Assembly: GCA_045864775.1 (NCBI GenBank)
Contig: BTVR01000002.1
Span: 124,001 to 188,000, forward strand
Reading direction: 5' to 3'
Source: Macondimonas sp045864775
GTDB lineage: Bacteria > Pseudomonadota > Gammaproteobacteria > UBA5335
Length of the DNA: 64,000 nucleotides
Part shown: positions 42,934 to 52,245 of the stretch, piece after piece
Layout of the letters: every line of letters begins with the position of its first letter
Position numbering within the stretch: position 1 is the stretch's first letter
The notes under the pieces: generated by a model
Databases searched by the model: none
What the model was told of the DNA's origin: nothing
What the model saw: only the letters and a program-made list of their open reading frames with translations
Position numbers and translations under genes: made by a program

Positions 42934-43164
42934 TCACAACCGCCGGATCAGGAAGCGATGCCGACCCTCGCGAATGTCGCTGGACATGAGCTGGTGCCCG
43001 GCGTGTTCGAGCCAGGCGCGGATCTCGCGCGGGGCATGAGGCGCGTCGCTGATCACCGCAAGCACCTGTCCCACGCCGAGCTGTTCCAGCGCCTGTTTGG
43101 CGCGCAGGATGTAAAACGGCGCGGGTACCCCGGATACATCCAATTCCCGATTCTGAGCGCTCAT
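42934..43164 (-). CDS. TusA-like protein lacking the catalytic cysteine
   Basis: A 76-residue protein with the TusA/SirA fold: RELDVSGVPAPFYILRAKQA, LEQLGVGQVLAVISDAPHAP, then IRAWLEHAGHQLM. True TusA has Cys-Pro at the start of the first helix (for example GLVCPLP); here that position is Ala-Pro (VPAPFYIL), so persulfide carriage by that residue is not possible. GGGAGGG eight bases upstream supports the ATG at 43164. It is divergent from bepA. It may be a structural or regulatory relative. Confidence 0.8.
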   Translation of the reverse strand: MSAQNRELDVSGVPAPFYILRAKQALEQLGVGQVLAVISDAPHAPREIRAWLEHAGHQLMSSDIREGRHRFLIRRL

Positions 43165-43265
43165 GCTAGTGTCCCTCCCACATCCAGGGCGTCCGGAACG
43201 ATTTATCGGCCGGGCTCGTCTAATCTTGGCTCCCGTTGCCACGCTTGTTGTCCCATGAGGTTTTC

Positions 43266-44735
43266 GTGTCCGTGCGACTCGTTCGTCACCCCGGCCGCAT
43301 CGGCCTGATTTCGCTTGCCCTGAGTCTGGCCGCGGCGCCCGTATGGCCCGCCAACCCCCTGCCTGACATGGGCAACAGCGTGGACGAGGTGTTTTCCCCG
43401 GCGGACGAAGCCCGGCTGGGCCGCGAGGTCATCCAGCAGCTCAGAGGCATGAACGCGCTGCTCGACGATCCCCTGATCGATCGCTACCTGCAGTCGCTGG
43501 GCCAGCGGTTGGTGTCGCAGAGCAGCGCCGCCGGCGACCCCTTCCTGTTCTTCGCCGTCCGTGACGGGCGGGTGAACGCCTTTGCCCTGCCGGGCGGCTA
43601 TGTCGGCGTCAACACCGGGCTGATCGTGCTCACGCGCAGCGAGAGCGAACTGGCCGGCGTGCTGGCGCACGAGGTTTCACACGTGGCCCAGCGCCACATC
43701 GCGCGGCGCATGGCCGACAGCCGCCAGGCCAACATCCTGACCGGCGCCGCGACGCTCGCGGCCATCCTGGCCGGCGCCGGCGCGGGCAGTGGGCAGATGG
43801 TGCAGGGCGCCATCTCGGCCGGCATGGCCGCGACGGTGCAGAATGCCATTTCCTTCACGCTGCAGAACGAGAAGGAGGCCGACCGGATCGGGATGCACCT
43901 GCTCGCCGATTCGGGCTTCGATCCAGCCGGCATGCCGAGTTTCTTCGAACTCATGGCCCAGCAGAGCCGCTATTACGAAACCGCCTACAGCGATTTTCTT
44001 CGCTCGCATCCGCTCAACACGGAACGCATCAGCGAGGCCACCGATCGCGCGCGCATGGTGCCGAACCGACCGGGCGTCGTGGCGTCCTCACGCGCCTATG
44101 CGCTCGCGCGCAGCCGCGTTCGCGCGCTCACGGCCCAGGATCTCATGGGGCAGGAAACCGGCTTTCGGAGCGAAATCGATCGCACTCAGGGGCTGGAGCA
44201 GGAGGCAGCCCGCTACGGTCTCGGCCTGATCCTGCTGCGCAGGGCGCAGGCTCCGGCGGCCGTGGAAGCGTTTACGGCGTTGGTCAAGGCCCATCCCGAG
44301 GTGCCGGAGTACCGTTTGGGGCTGGCCGAGGCGCAGCAGGCCAGTGAGGACACGGACGCCGCGCTGGCGACGTACCGACAGTCCCTGACGCTGTTCCCCG
44401 ATGACAGTGTGCTGTCGCTGGACTACGCGCGCACGCTGCTGATCCAGGGCGATGCCGCGGCCGCCTATGCGCAGCTCGAGCGCTTGCCGGCGGAGCCCGA
44501 GGTTGCCGCTCGCCGCCTGCGTCTCCTGGCTCAGGCGGCCGAGGAGATGGGTCGCAAGGGCGAATCCCACGCCCATCTGGGGGAATATCTGGCGCTGCAG
44601 GGGCAGACGCGCGAGGCGATCGCGCAGTTCGTCTATGCCTTGAAGGAACCGGATCTCAATGCCGGTGAGCGCCAGCGCATCGAGGGTCGGCGCAAGGCGC
44701 TGTTGCAGGAACTCCGGGAAGCGCGGGACCGCTGA
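43266..44735 (+). CDS. bepA: BepA/YfgC-type periplasmic M48 metalloprotease with TPR domain
   Basis: A 489-residue exported protein with a signal peptide (GLISLALSLAAAPVWPAN) from a GTG start preceded by GAGG. The zinc motif LAHEVSHVAQRHIARRM and the third ligand in NEKEADRIGMHLL are intact. The C-terminal third is made of TPR-like helices (EVPEYRLGLAEAQQASEDTD onward). BepA degrades or assists misassembled outer-membrane proteins such as LptD. Convergent with prlC, with 22 bp between. Confidence 0.92.
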   Translation: MSVRLVRHPGRIGLISLALSLAAAPVWPANPLPDMGNSVDEVFSPADEARLGREVIQQLRGMNALLDDPLIDRYLQSLGQRLVSQSSAAGDPFLFFAVRDGRVNAFALPGGYVGVNTGLIVLTRSESELAGVLAHEVSHVAQRHIARRMADSRQANILTGAATLAAILAGAGAGSGQMVQGAISAGMAATVQNAISFTLQNEKEADRIGMHLLADSGFDPAGMPSFFELMAQQSRYYETAYSDFLRSHPLNTERISEATDRARMVPNRPGVVASSRAYALARSRVRALTAQDLMGQETGFRSEIDRTQGLEQEAARYGLGLILLRRAQAPAAVEAFTALVKAHPEVPEYRLGLAEAQQASEDTDAALATYRQSLTLFPDDSVLSLDYARTLLIQGDAAAAYAQLERLPAEPEVAARRLRLLAQAAEEMGRKGESHAHLGEYLALQGQTREAIAQFVYALKEPDLNAGERQRIEGRRKALLQELREARDR

Positions 44736-44757
44736 GCTGCCCCGCGCCGGCGCGTGC

Positions 44758-46800
44758 TCAGGCGGCGATGCCGCTGTGTCGCAGCAGGGCATCGACGGTG
44801 GGTTCCCGGCCGCGGAACGCGGCGAACGACTCCGCCGCCGGACGCGAACCGCCGACCTCGAGGATCTCCCGCAGGAAGCGCTGCCCGGTGACCGGATCGA
44901 ACAGCCCGGCTTCCTCGAAGGCCGCGAAGGCATCGGCCGATAGCACCTCCGCCCACTTGTAGCTGTAGTAGCCCGCCGCGTAGCCGCCCGCGAACACGTG
45001 CGAGAAGCTGTTGGCGAAGCGGTTCCAGGCCGGGGGATGGATCACGGCGACCTCGCGGCGCACCTGCTCCAAGACGGCCTGCACCCGCGCGCCTGCGGCC
45101 GGATCGAAGTCGCGATGCAGGCGCAGATCGAACAGCGAGAACTCGATCTGGCGCACGAACTGGAGCCCCATCTGGAAATTGCGCGCATCGCGCAGGCGCT
45201 CGAACAGGTCATCCGGCAACCGTTCGCCGGTGTCGACGTGTGCGCTGATGAGGTCCATCACCTCCCGCTGCCAGGCCCAGTTCTCCATGAACTGGCTGGG
45301 CAGTTCGACCGCGTCCCATTCCACGCCGTGGATGCCCGAGACCGGCAGATGGTCGACCTCGGTCAGCAGGTGATGCAGGCCGTGTCCGAATTCGTGGAAC
45401 AGGGTCAGCACCTCGTCGTGCGTCAACAGGGCCGGCCGCTCGCCGACAGGCGGCGTGAAATTGCCGACGATGAAGGCGACGGGTCGCTGCACCGTATTGC
45501 CGATCCGTCGCCGGCTCACCGCGTCGGCCATCCAGGCGCCGCCGCGCTTCGCCGTGCGCGCGTAGAGATCGACGTACACGTGGCCGCGCAGATGATGCTC
45601 GGCATCCCGCACGGCGAACAGCCTGACCTCGGGATGCCAACGCTCCGCAGTGTCGACCGCCTCGAAGCGCACGCCGAACAGCCGCTCGATCAGGCCGAAC
45701 AGCCCCTCGATCACCCGCGGCGCCGGGAAGTAGGGCCGCAGTTCCTCCTGCGAAATCCGGTGCCGTGCCTGCAGCAGCTTTTCGCTCCAGTAGGCGATGT
45801 CCCAGGGTTCCAGCGTGTCGATGCCGCCTTCTGCGGCCGCGAATTGCGCGAGCTCGCTGCGTTCGGCGGCGGCCACGGGTCGCGCCCGCTGGGCGAGATC
45901 GAGCAGGAAATGCTCGACGCTGGCCACATCCGGCGCCATCTTGGTGGCCAGCGATTCTTCGGCATAGTTGGCGAAACCGATCAGCTGGGCGGCTTCATGG
46001 CGCAGGGCCAGGATCTGTTCCATGACCGGCGCATTGTCCCAGCGCCCCGCTTGAGGGCCCTGATCGGAGGCGCGGGTGGCGTAGGCGGTGTAGACCTCGC
46101 GGCGCAGCGCGCGGTCGTCGGCGTAGGTCATGACCGCGAGATAGGACGGCCCCTGCAGGGTGACCAGATAGCCCTCGAGCCCCTGCTGACGCGCGTTCTG
46201 GGCGAGTTGATCCAGGGCGCTCGGCGGCAGGCCGGCGAGCCCCGCTGCGTCCTCGACATGCCGCGTCCAAGCATTGGTGGCGTCGAGCACGTTCTCGCTG
46301 AACTTGTTGGAGGCCAGCGACAGGGCCTGCATGATGTCCTTGAAGCGGGCCTTCTGCGCCGGTGGCAGGGCCACGCCGGCGAGGCGGAAATCACGCAGCG
46401 CGTTGTCGATCACACGCCGCTGGGTCGGGTCCAGGCCGAGCTCGGCGCTCTGATCGGCCAACGACTGGTAGGCCGCGTGGAGCGCTTCGTTCTGTCCCAC
46501 CTCGGTGGCATACTCGCTGAGCAGGGGCAGACAGGCGTTGTAAGCCGCACGCCAGGCGGGGCTGTCGCAGACCGCGCTCAAATGGCTCACCGGCGCAAAT
46601 GCCCGCTCCAGCGCATCTTCCCGCGCCTCGATCGGTTCGACCAGGTTGCCCCAGGTGTAGGGCGCGCCGGCGGCAAGCCGGTCGGCCAGGGCCTTGCGAT
46701 TGGCCTCGATGAGGTGGCGTACGGCCGGCTCGGCGTGCTCGGGGCGAATGCGGGAAAACGGCGGCAGTCCGGAGAAGTCGAGCAGGGGATTGTCATTCAT
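44758..46800 (-). CDS. prlC: Oligopeptidase A
   Basis: A 680-residue cytoplasmic M3 metallopeptidase of the usual length. It carries the zinc motif LFHEFGHGLHHLLTEVDHLP, preceded by ERPALLTHDE, and the characteristic GVEWDAVELPSQFMENWAWQ and YYSYKWAEVLSADAFAAF segments near the C-terminus. It degrades oligopeptides, including signal peptides. It is divergent from gor; the 90-bp spacer holds both promoters. Confidence 0.95.
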   Translation of the reverse strand: MNDNPLLDFSGLPPFSRIRPEHAEPAVRHLIEANRKALADRLAAGAPYTWGNLVEPIEAREDALERAFAPVSHLSAVCDSPAWRAAYNACLPLLSEYATEVGQNEALHAAYQSLADQSAELGLDPTQRRVIDNALRDFRLAGVALPPAQKARFKDIMQALSLASNKFSENVLDATNAWTRHVEDAAGLAGLPPSALDQLAQNARQQGLEGYLVTLQGPSYLAVMTYADDRALRREVYTAYATRASDQGPQAGRWDNAPVMEQILALRHEAAQLIGFANYAEESLATKMAPDVASVEHFLLDLAQRARPVAAAERSELAQFAAAEGGIDTLEPWDIAYWSEKLLQARHRISQEELRPYFPAPRVIEGLFGLIERLFGVRFEAVDTAERWHPEVRLFAVRDAEHHLRGHVYVDLYARTAKRGGAWMADAVSRRRIGNTVQRPVAFIVGNFTPPVGERPALLTHDEVLTLFHEFGHGLHHLLTEVDHLPVSGIHGVEWDAVELPSQFMENWAWQREVMDLISAHVDTGERLPDDLFERLRDARNFQMGLQFVRQIEFSLFDLRLHRDFDPAAGARVQAVLEQVRREVAVIHPPAWNRFANSFSHVFAGGYAAGYYSYKWAEVLSADAFAAFEEAGLFDPVTGQRFLREILEVGGSRPAAESFAAFRGREPTVDALLRHSGIAA

Positions 46801-46890
46801 GCGCGGCGGATTCCTGATACGGTGTGATGGTCCGATCGCACCACTCTAGCATCGGTGCATAGCCCCGCCCATCCCGACGAGAGGCCGGCC

Positions 46891-48246
46891 ATGAGCCAAA
46901 TGCAGGCGTTTGATTGTGTGGTGCTGGGCGGCGGCAGCGGCGGCCTGGCCATGGCCAAGCGCGCCGCGGACCTCGGCGCCCGCGTGGCCCTGCTCGAGCC
47001 GGCGGCACTCGGCGGCACCTGTGTCCATCGCGGCTGCGTGCCCAAGAAAATCCTCTGGAATGCCGCCGAGGTGGCGCAGCATGTGGGTCATGCGGCCGAC
47101 TACGGCTGGCCCGCACCCGCGGGCGGGTCCTTCGGCTGGGCCGAGCTTGCCCGCAAGCGAGCCGCCTATCTCGAACGGCTGCGTGGCGTCTATGCCAGTC
47201 AACTGGACCAGCGTGGCATCGTGCATATCCCTGCGGCCGGGCGACTGGAAGGCGACGGCCGGGTTCGCGCCGGCGCACAGCTGCTGCATGCGCCCCATAT
47301 CGTGATCGCCACGGGCGGAGTCCCCTACCGCCCGGATGTGCCGGGTGCCGAACTGGGCCTCACCTCGGATGATTTCTTTGCGTTGCCGGCCTTGCCGGCG
47401 CGCGCGGCGGTGGTCGGGGCCGGTTACATTGCCGTGGAACTGGCCAGTGTGCTCGCGGCTCTGGGCAGCGCGGTCACGCTGTTCGTGCGCGGCGAGCGGC
47501 TGCTGCGCAACTTCGACGATCGCCTGGGCGAGGCGCTGGCCGCAGCCTTCGTGCAGCAGGGCATCGGCATCGAGTTCCGGCATGCGCTGGCGAAGCTGGA
47601 GCGGCAGGCCGACGGTCAGGTCGCCGTCGTCGGCGCGGATGGCGAGCGTGCGTCCTTCGATGCCCTGTTCTGGGCCACCGGGCGTGTACCCCATCTCGCC
47701 GCGATCGGACTCGACCGCGTAGGACTCAGCCCCGACGAGAAGGGCGTGCTGCCCGTCGATGCCGCTTCGCGCACGGCGGCGCACGGCGTCTATGCGATCG
47801 GCGATGTCACCGGCGAGCCGGCCTTGACGCCGGTGGCGATCGCCGCCGGCCGTCGTCTGGCGGAGCGGCTGTTCGGCCACGGCGACCCGCCCCCGATCGA
47901 CCCGGACACGGTGCCGAGCGTGGTGTTCACCCATCCGCCGCTCGCCAGCGTCGGCTTGAGCGAGGCGCGCGCACGGGAGCGCCACGGCGCCGCGGTGCGC
48001 GTCTACGAGAGCGCCTTCGTGCCGCTCTACCACGCCATGACCGAGGAAAAGCCGCGCACGCTCGTCAAGCTGATCACGGCGGGCGCCGAGGAGCGCGTCG
48101 TCGGGCTGCACATGGTCGGGCCCGGCGTCGACGAGGTGCTGCAGGGTTTTGCCGTCGCCATCCGCATGGGCGCGACCAAGGCCGATTTCGATCACACCAT
48201 CGCCATCCACCCCACCACGGCCGAAGAGGTCGTGACTCTGCGCTGA
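46891..48246 (+). CDS. gor: Glutathione-disulfide reductase
   Basis: A 451-residue flavin disulfide reductase that regenerates GSH with NADPH. It has the FAD loop VLGGGSGGLAMAKRAADLGA, the redox-active GGTCVHRGCVPKK with both cysteines, an NAD(P)-binding GAGYIAVELASVLAALGS, and the C-terminal catalytic HPTTAEEVVTLR with His-Pro. The HxxxxxE dyad and C-terminus are of the Gor type rather than lipoamide dehydrogenase. I chose the ATG at 46891 with GAGAGG upstream over one at 46855. A gamma-carbonic anhydrase follows 12 bp later. Confidence 0.93.
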   Translation: MSQMQAFDCVVLGGGSGGLAMAKRAADLGARVALLEPAALGGTCVHRGCVPKKILWNAAEVAQHVGHAADYGWPAPAGGSFGWAELARKRAAYLERLRGVYASQLDQRGIVHIPAAGRLEGDGRVRAGAQLLHAPHIVIATGGVPYRPDVPGAELGLTSDDFFALPALPARAAVVGAGYIAVELASVLAALGSAVTLFVRGERLLRNFDDRLGEALAAAFVQQGIGIEFRHALAKLERQADGQVAVVGADGERASFDALFWATGRVPHLAAIGLDRVGLSPDEKGVLPVDAASRTAAHGVYAIGDVTGEPALTPVAIAAGRRLAERLFGHGDPPPIDPDTVPSVVFTHPPLASVGLSEARARERHGAAVRVYESAFVPLYHAMTEEKPRTLVKLITAGAEERVVGLHMVGPGVDEVLQGFAVAIRMGATKADFDHTIAIHPTTAEEVVTLR

Positions 48247-48258
48247 AGAGATCCCGCC

Positions 48259-48798
48259 ATGACCGTGCGTCCTTATCTCGGCATCCATCCCACCTGCGGC
48301 GAGCGGGTCTACATCGACCCGGATGCGACCGTCATCGGGCAGGTGGTGCTGGCGGAGGACGTGTCCATCTGGCCGGGGGCTGTCGTGCGCGGCGATGTCG
48401 AGCGCATCCGGATCGGTGCGCGCAGCAATGTGCAGGACGGCGCGGTGTGCCACGTCACGCATGACGGGCCCTACACCCCCGGCGGGGCGGGGCTCGTGAT
48501 TGCGGAAGATGTCACGGTGGGCCACCGCGCGGTGCTCCACGCCTGCACCATCGGACCGCGCTGCCTGATCGGCATGGGCGCGCTGGTGCTCGACGGTGCG
48601 GTGCTCGACGCCGAGGTCATGCTGGGGGCGGGCGCGCTGGTGGCGCCGGGCAAGTACCTGGAAGGGGGCTGGCTCTACGTGGGGGCGCCGGCGCGTCCGG
48701 CGCGGCCCTTGCGCCCGGACGAGCGCGATTTCCTGGCCTATTCGGCGGCGCATTACGTGCGCGTCAAGGATCGCTATCGAGACCCTGCCGCCGGCTGA
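48259..48798 (+). CDS. Gamma-class carbonic anhydrase family protein
   Basis: A 179-residue left-handed beta-helix protein. It shows the hexapeptide pattern and metal His residues in NVQDGAVCHVTHDGPY and VGHRAVLHACTIG. It matches the YrdA/PaaY group. These bind Zn or Fe and some have carbonic anhydrase activity, but many have unproven roles. It begins 12 bp after gor. Confidence 0.88.
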   Translation: MTVRPYLGIHPTCGERVYIDPDATVIGQVVLAEDVSIWPGAVVRGDVERIRIGARSNVQDGAVCHVTHDGPYTPGGAGLVIAEDVTVGHRAVLHACTIGPRCLIGMGALVLDGAVLDAEVMLGAGALVAPGKYLEGGWLYVGAPARPARPLRPDERDFLAYSAAHYVRVKDRYRDPAAG

Positions 48799-48878
48799 GC
48801 TGCAAGCACGGGGCACCAAATACCGAACGATGGCTCTAACCGGTTCGTTCGTCGGTTTTCGTCAGTTGAGGGTGCATC

Positions 48879-50048
48879 ATGAAAGTTGGGCATTGCGCGT
48901 GTGGAAACACGCTGTTCCTGCGAAATTCCCTGTGTTCGGCCTGCGGACGCACGGTGGGTTTCCTGCCGGACCGACTGCAGATGGCGGCGCTCGAGTCCGA
49001 CGACGCTGGGTTTCATCCGCCGGATGACCCCACACGCATTTACCGCGCCTGTACCAATCAGGTCGAGCATGCGGTCTGCAACTGGTTCCTGGCGCCCGAG
49101 GATGATGGCGCGCTCTGCGTCTCTTGCCGCCTGACACAGACCATCCCCGATCTGTCGGTGCCCCAGAATCTGGACTACTGGCGCGCGCTGGAACAGGCCA
49201 AGCGTCACGCGCTCTATTCGCTGATGCGGCTGGGTTTGCCGGTACGCAGCAAGCTCGAGGATCCGGAACGGGGCCTCGCCTTCGATTTTCTCGCCGACAA
49301 GGACCCGGAGAGCGAATTCACCGAGCCGATGCCCGGGCAGGAGCCCGTTCTCACCGGCCATGACAATGGCCTCATCACCCTCAACCTGGCCGAGGCCGAT
49401 CCCGTAGCCCGCACCCGCCTTCGCCGTCATCTGGGCGAGGACTACCGCACCTTGCTGGGCCATTTCCGTCACGAGCTGGGGCATTACTACTGGGACCGCC
49501 TCATCGCCGGCACGGATCGCGAGGCCGCGTTCCGGGACGCTTTCGGCGACGAGCGAGCCGACTACGGCGCGGCGCTGAATCGTCACTATGAGCAGGGCCC
49601 GCCGGCCGACTGGCCCGACCGTTTCGTCAGCGCCTATGCGACCATGCATCCGTGGGAGGACTGGGCGGAGACCTGGGCGCACTACCTGCACATGGTCGAC
49701 ACCATGGACACGGCGGCGGACTTCGGCGTACGCCTGCGTCGCATTCCGGGAGACGCGTCCCCGGATCCCGAACTGCTCACCATCACCCTGGGCGATGATT
49801 TCGAGGCGCTGATGGATCAGTGGCTCAGCCTCAGCGTCCTGTCCAACGCGCTCAATCGCAGCATGGGGCTCGAGGACGCGTATCCCTTCGTCCTGACCCC
49901 GGCCGTGCGCGCCAAGCTGCAGTTCGTGCATGAGGTCGTGCTGCAGAACGACGCCGATGCGCTCGAGGTCGCCCCGTCTTCAACCCGAAAAGGAGCCCTT
50001 TCATGGCTGCCGAAGATCTGTTCGCCCCGGTCCAAATCGGGGACCTGA
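48879..50048 (+). CDS. Zinc-ribbon, putative zinc-binding metallopeptidase
   Basis: A 389-residue protein with an N-terminal zinc ribbon (CACGNTLFLRNSLCSACG, residues 6-23), a second Cys cluster (ACTNQVEHAVCNW, CVSCRLTQTIP), and a metallopeptidase-like core with HFRHELGHYYWDRLI (His-Glu-His) and a downstream HPWEDWAETWAHYLHMVDTM. This is the recognised family of putative zinc-binding peptidases with a ribbon. The last 15-20 residues are read across the ribosome site and start of the next gene, a 46-bp overlap, so the C-terminus may be extended by loss of an original stop. Confidence 0.85.
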   Translation: MKVGHCACGNTLFLRNSLCSACGRTVGFLPDRLQMAALESDDAGFHPPDDPTRIYRACTNQVEHAVCNWFLAPEDDGALCVSCRLTQTIPDLSVPQNLDYWRALEQAKRHALYSLMRLGLPVRSKLEDPERGLAFDFLADKDPESEFTEPMPGQEPVLTGHDNGLITLNLAEADPVARTRLRRHLGEDYRTLLGHFRHELGHYYWDRLIAGTDREAAFRDAFGDERADYGAALNRHYEQGPPADWPDRFVSAYATMHPWEDWAETWAHYLHMVDTMDTAADFGVRLRRIPGDASPDPELLTITLGDDFEALMDQWLSLSVLSNALNRSMGLEDAYPFVLTPAVRAKLQFVHEVVLQNDADALEVAPSSTRKGALSWLPKICSPRSKSGT

Positions 50049-51088
50049 CCCTCCCCAACCGCATCGTGATGGCGCCGCTGACACGCAGCCGCGCTCAGCC
50101 GGACAACACGCCCGGGGAACTTGCGGCCCGCTATTATGCGCAGCGTGCCAGTGCGGGACTGATCGTCAGCGAGGCCACGGTCATCAGCCCCGAGGGCGTC
50201 GGCTATCCCAACGTGCCGGGACTGTATACCGATGCGCACGTGCGTGCCTGGCAGCCCATCACCCAGGCCGTGCATGAGGCTGGCGGACGCATCTTCGCGC
50301 AGATCTGGCACGTCGGCCGGATCTCGCTGCCGGAATACCAGCCGGATGGCGCGCTGCCGGTTGCGCCGTCCGCCGTCTGTCCCAAAGGCAATGCCTTTAC
50401 CTGGACCGGTCCCAAGCCCTTCGTCACGCCACGCGCGCTGGACCTCGAGGAAATCCCGCTCATCGTCGCGCAATACCGGGATGCGGCGGCCCGTGCGTTG
50501 CAGGCCGGCTTCGACGGGGTGGAGATCCACGGGGCCAACGGCTATCTGATCGATCAGTTCCTGCGTGACGGGAGCAATCGCCGCGCCGACGCCTACGGCG
50601 GGTCCATCGAGAACCGCCTGCGGTTTCTGACCGAGGTGGTTGAGGCCGTCATCGAGGCCGTTCCGGCCCGTCGCGTCGGGGTACGCATCTCTCCCGCCAG
50701 CACGGTCAACGACATGGCCGACAGCGATCCGCAGACGCTGTTCAATGCCGTCGCCGAGCGCCTGTCCGGATACGCCCTGGCCTATCTGCATACCGTGGAA
50801 TGGGCGCCGAATGAAGACGTGCCGCCCGATTTCGACTTCCAGGCGCTGCGTCGGCGCTTCGGCGGACCGTACATCGCCAACGGCAGCTATGACCGGACGC
50901 GAGCTCTGCAAGCGCGGGCCCAGGATCGCGCCGACCTCATCGCCTTTGGTCGGCTCTACATTGCCAATCCCGATCTGGTGGCGCGGCTGGCCCGGAACGC
51001 GCCGCTGAACACCCCCGATTCGGCCACCTTTTACGGCGGCGACGCTCACGGCTACACGGATTACCCGGCGCTGCCCAGCGCCGGCTAG
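50003..51088 (+). CDS. Old yellow enzyme-family alkene reductase
   Basis: A 361-residue FMN-dependent NemA/OYE-type reductase. It shows LFAPVQIGDLTLPNRIVMAP near the N-terminus, LTRSRAQ, QIWHVGRIS, the FMN and substrate loop GVEIHGANGYLIDQFLRDGS, NRRADAYGGSIENRLRF and the C-terminal ADLIAFGRLYIANPDL. It reduces activated C=C bonds, nitro compounds or nitrate esters with NADPH. AAAAGGAGC lies just before the ATG. Its start is inside the previous gene. Confidence 0.94.
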   Translation: MAAEDLFAPVQIGDLTLPNRIVMAPLTRSRAQPDNTPGELAARYYAQRASAGLIVSEATVISPEGVGYPNVPGLYTDAHVRAWQPITQAVHEAGGRIFAQIWHVGRISLPEYQPDGALPVAPSAVCPKGNAFTWTGPKPFVTPRALDLEEIPLIVAQYRDAAARALQAGFDGVEIHGANGYLIDQFLRDGSNRRADAYGGSIENRLRFLTEVVEAVIEAVPARRVGVRISPASTVNDMADSDPQTLFNAVAERLSGYALAYLHTVEWAPNEDVPPDFDFQALRRRFGGPYIANGSYDRTRALQARAQDRADLIAFGRLYIANPDLVARLARNAPLNTPDSATFYGGDAHGYTDYPALPSAG

Positions 51089-51132
51089 CACCCGCTCGGG
51101 AAGGCTTGCGCAAGGACGCGCTGCCCCCGATC

Positions 51133-51981
51133 ATGGGCCTTTCATCGTGGTCGAATTCCGTCATCGGCATGGGCATCCTGCAGTTACCTCAGGCGCAACC
51201 TCGCATCGTGCTGTTCGATTGGCATGCCACGCTGGTCGATACGCTGGACGCGATGTATCACGCCGTCGACGACGTGCTGCCGCACCTCGAGGAACTGGGA
51301 TTACTGGAGCGGGTGCTCAAGCCCAGCCAGTCCAAGACGGTCGAAGACGCGAAACTGGTGAGCTACATCCGCCGCTATCGCCGGCTGCATCCCAAGATCA
51401 AGGCCGCCCGCAAGATTTCCCGCACCGATATCTTCGAACTGCTCTTCGGTCCGGACGAAGAAGCCAAGCGTCTGGCGCATCAGGCCTTCGACAGCCACTA
51501 CCGCAACCATTACGGCGAAGTGCACCCCATGGAGCCGGCCATGCGCGAGAACCTCGAAGCGCTGCGGGACCTCGGCATCACGCTCGGCGTCATCTCCAAC
51601 CGCAGCCGAGAGTTCATGAGCCACGAAATCGCCGTCGTGGATGGCACCGGCTGGGAGGATCTGTTCGCTACCATGGTCTGCGGCGACGATGTGCCGCGCC
51701 GCAAACCCGCGCCGGACGTGATCCTCAAGGCATTGAAGAACCTGGGCGCCGAGCCGTCGGCGGCCTGCTGGTATGTCGGGGACAGCACCACCGACGTCGT
51801 GGCGGCGAAGAGGGCACGCGTGACCTCGGTGTTCTACAACGGCGCCCATTGGGACGCGGCTTGGATCGACAAGATCTTCCCGGGCACCACGCGCCATCCG
51901 CATCGGCCCGACGCCGTGGTGGATGACCTGCCCGCACTGCTCGCCGTGGTGCGCCGCTTCCGGGCCTCGGCGGGCCCCTGA
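51133..51981 (+). CDS. HAD-family hydrolase
   Basis: About 282 residues with all four HAD motifs: FDWHATLVDTLDAM (catalytic Asp pair, the second replaced by His-Ala-Thr layout, Asp-Trp-His-Ala-Thr), GVISNRSREFM (Ser/Asn), a Lys in RRKPAPDVILKALK, and YVGDSTTDVVAAKRA. The cap is helical. Such enzymes are phosphoglycolate-phosphatase-like phosphatases; the substrate is unknown. The start is uncertain: TTG 51106, ATG 51133 or ATG 51169 are in frame with weak ribosome sites. Confidence 0.82.
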   Translation: MGLSSWSNSVIGMGILQLPQAQPRIVLFDWHATLVDTLDAMYHAVDDVLPHLEELGLLERVLKPSQSKTVEDAKLVSYIRRYRRLHPKIKAARKISRTDIFELLFGPDEEAKRLAHQAFDSHYRNHYGEVHPMEPAMRENLEALRDLGITLGVISNRSREFMSHEIAVVDGTGWEDLFATMVCGDDVPRRKPAPDVILKALKNLGAEPSAACWYVGDSTTDVVAAKRARVTSVFYNGAHWDAAWIDKIFPGTTRHPHRPDAVVDDLPALLAVVRRFRASAGP

Positions 51982-52245
51982 CGCGTTTCATGGCCGATTG
52001 ACGCGGTCCACACATCCCGCTGCCGTCCGAAAAGCACGATCCCTCGGCCGGAACAGATCCACGTTCGGCAAGGCATGGCGCGGCGAGCGGGGGCCTCGGA
52101 GTCGCTGCCGGAAGATTTCGACCGGCAGGTTCAGCCAGGCACCGTCGCGTTCTTCCTGCGCCATGAAGGACATTCCCGTCCCGTCATTGCCGACGCCCGT
52201 TCGGGCCGCATCGGGCCTGTCGGAAACACGCCTCGGATCGTCTCG
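51982..52245. other. Intergenic region with no supported gene
   Basis: This 264-bp stretch between convergent genes holds only a 61-codon leftward frame (51988-52173, start MSFMAQEERDGAW) without recognisable similarity or a good ribosome site, and no clear terminator. Confidence 0.5.

Noticed and set aside
44998..46827. A 609-codon rightward frame opposite prlC
   Set aside because: Shadow of oligopeptidase A; no protein-like features.
51988..52173. A 61-codon leftward frame in the gap before the acyltransferase gene
   Set aside because: No recognisable similarity, weak ribosome site and position between convergent genes; left as intergenic.
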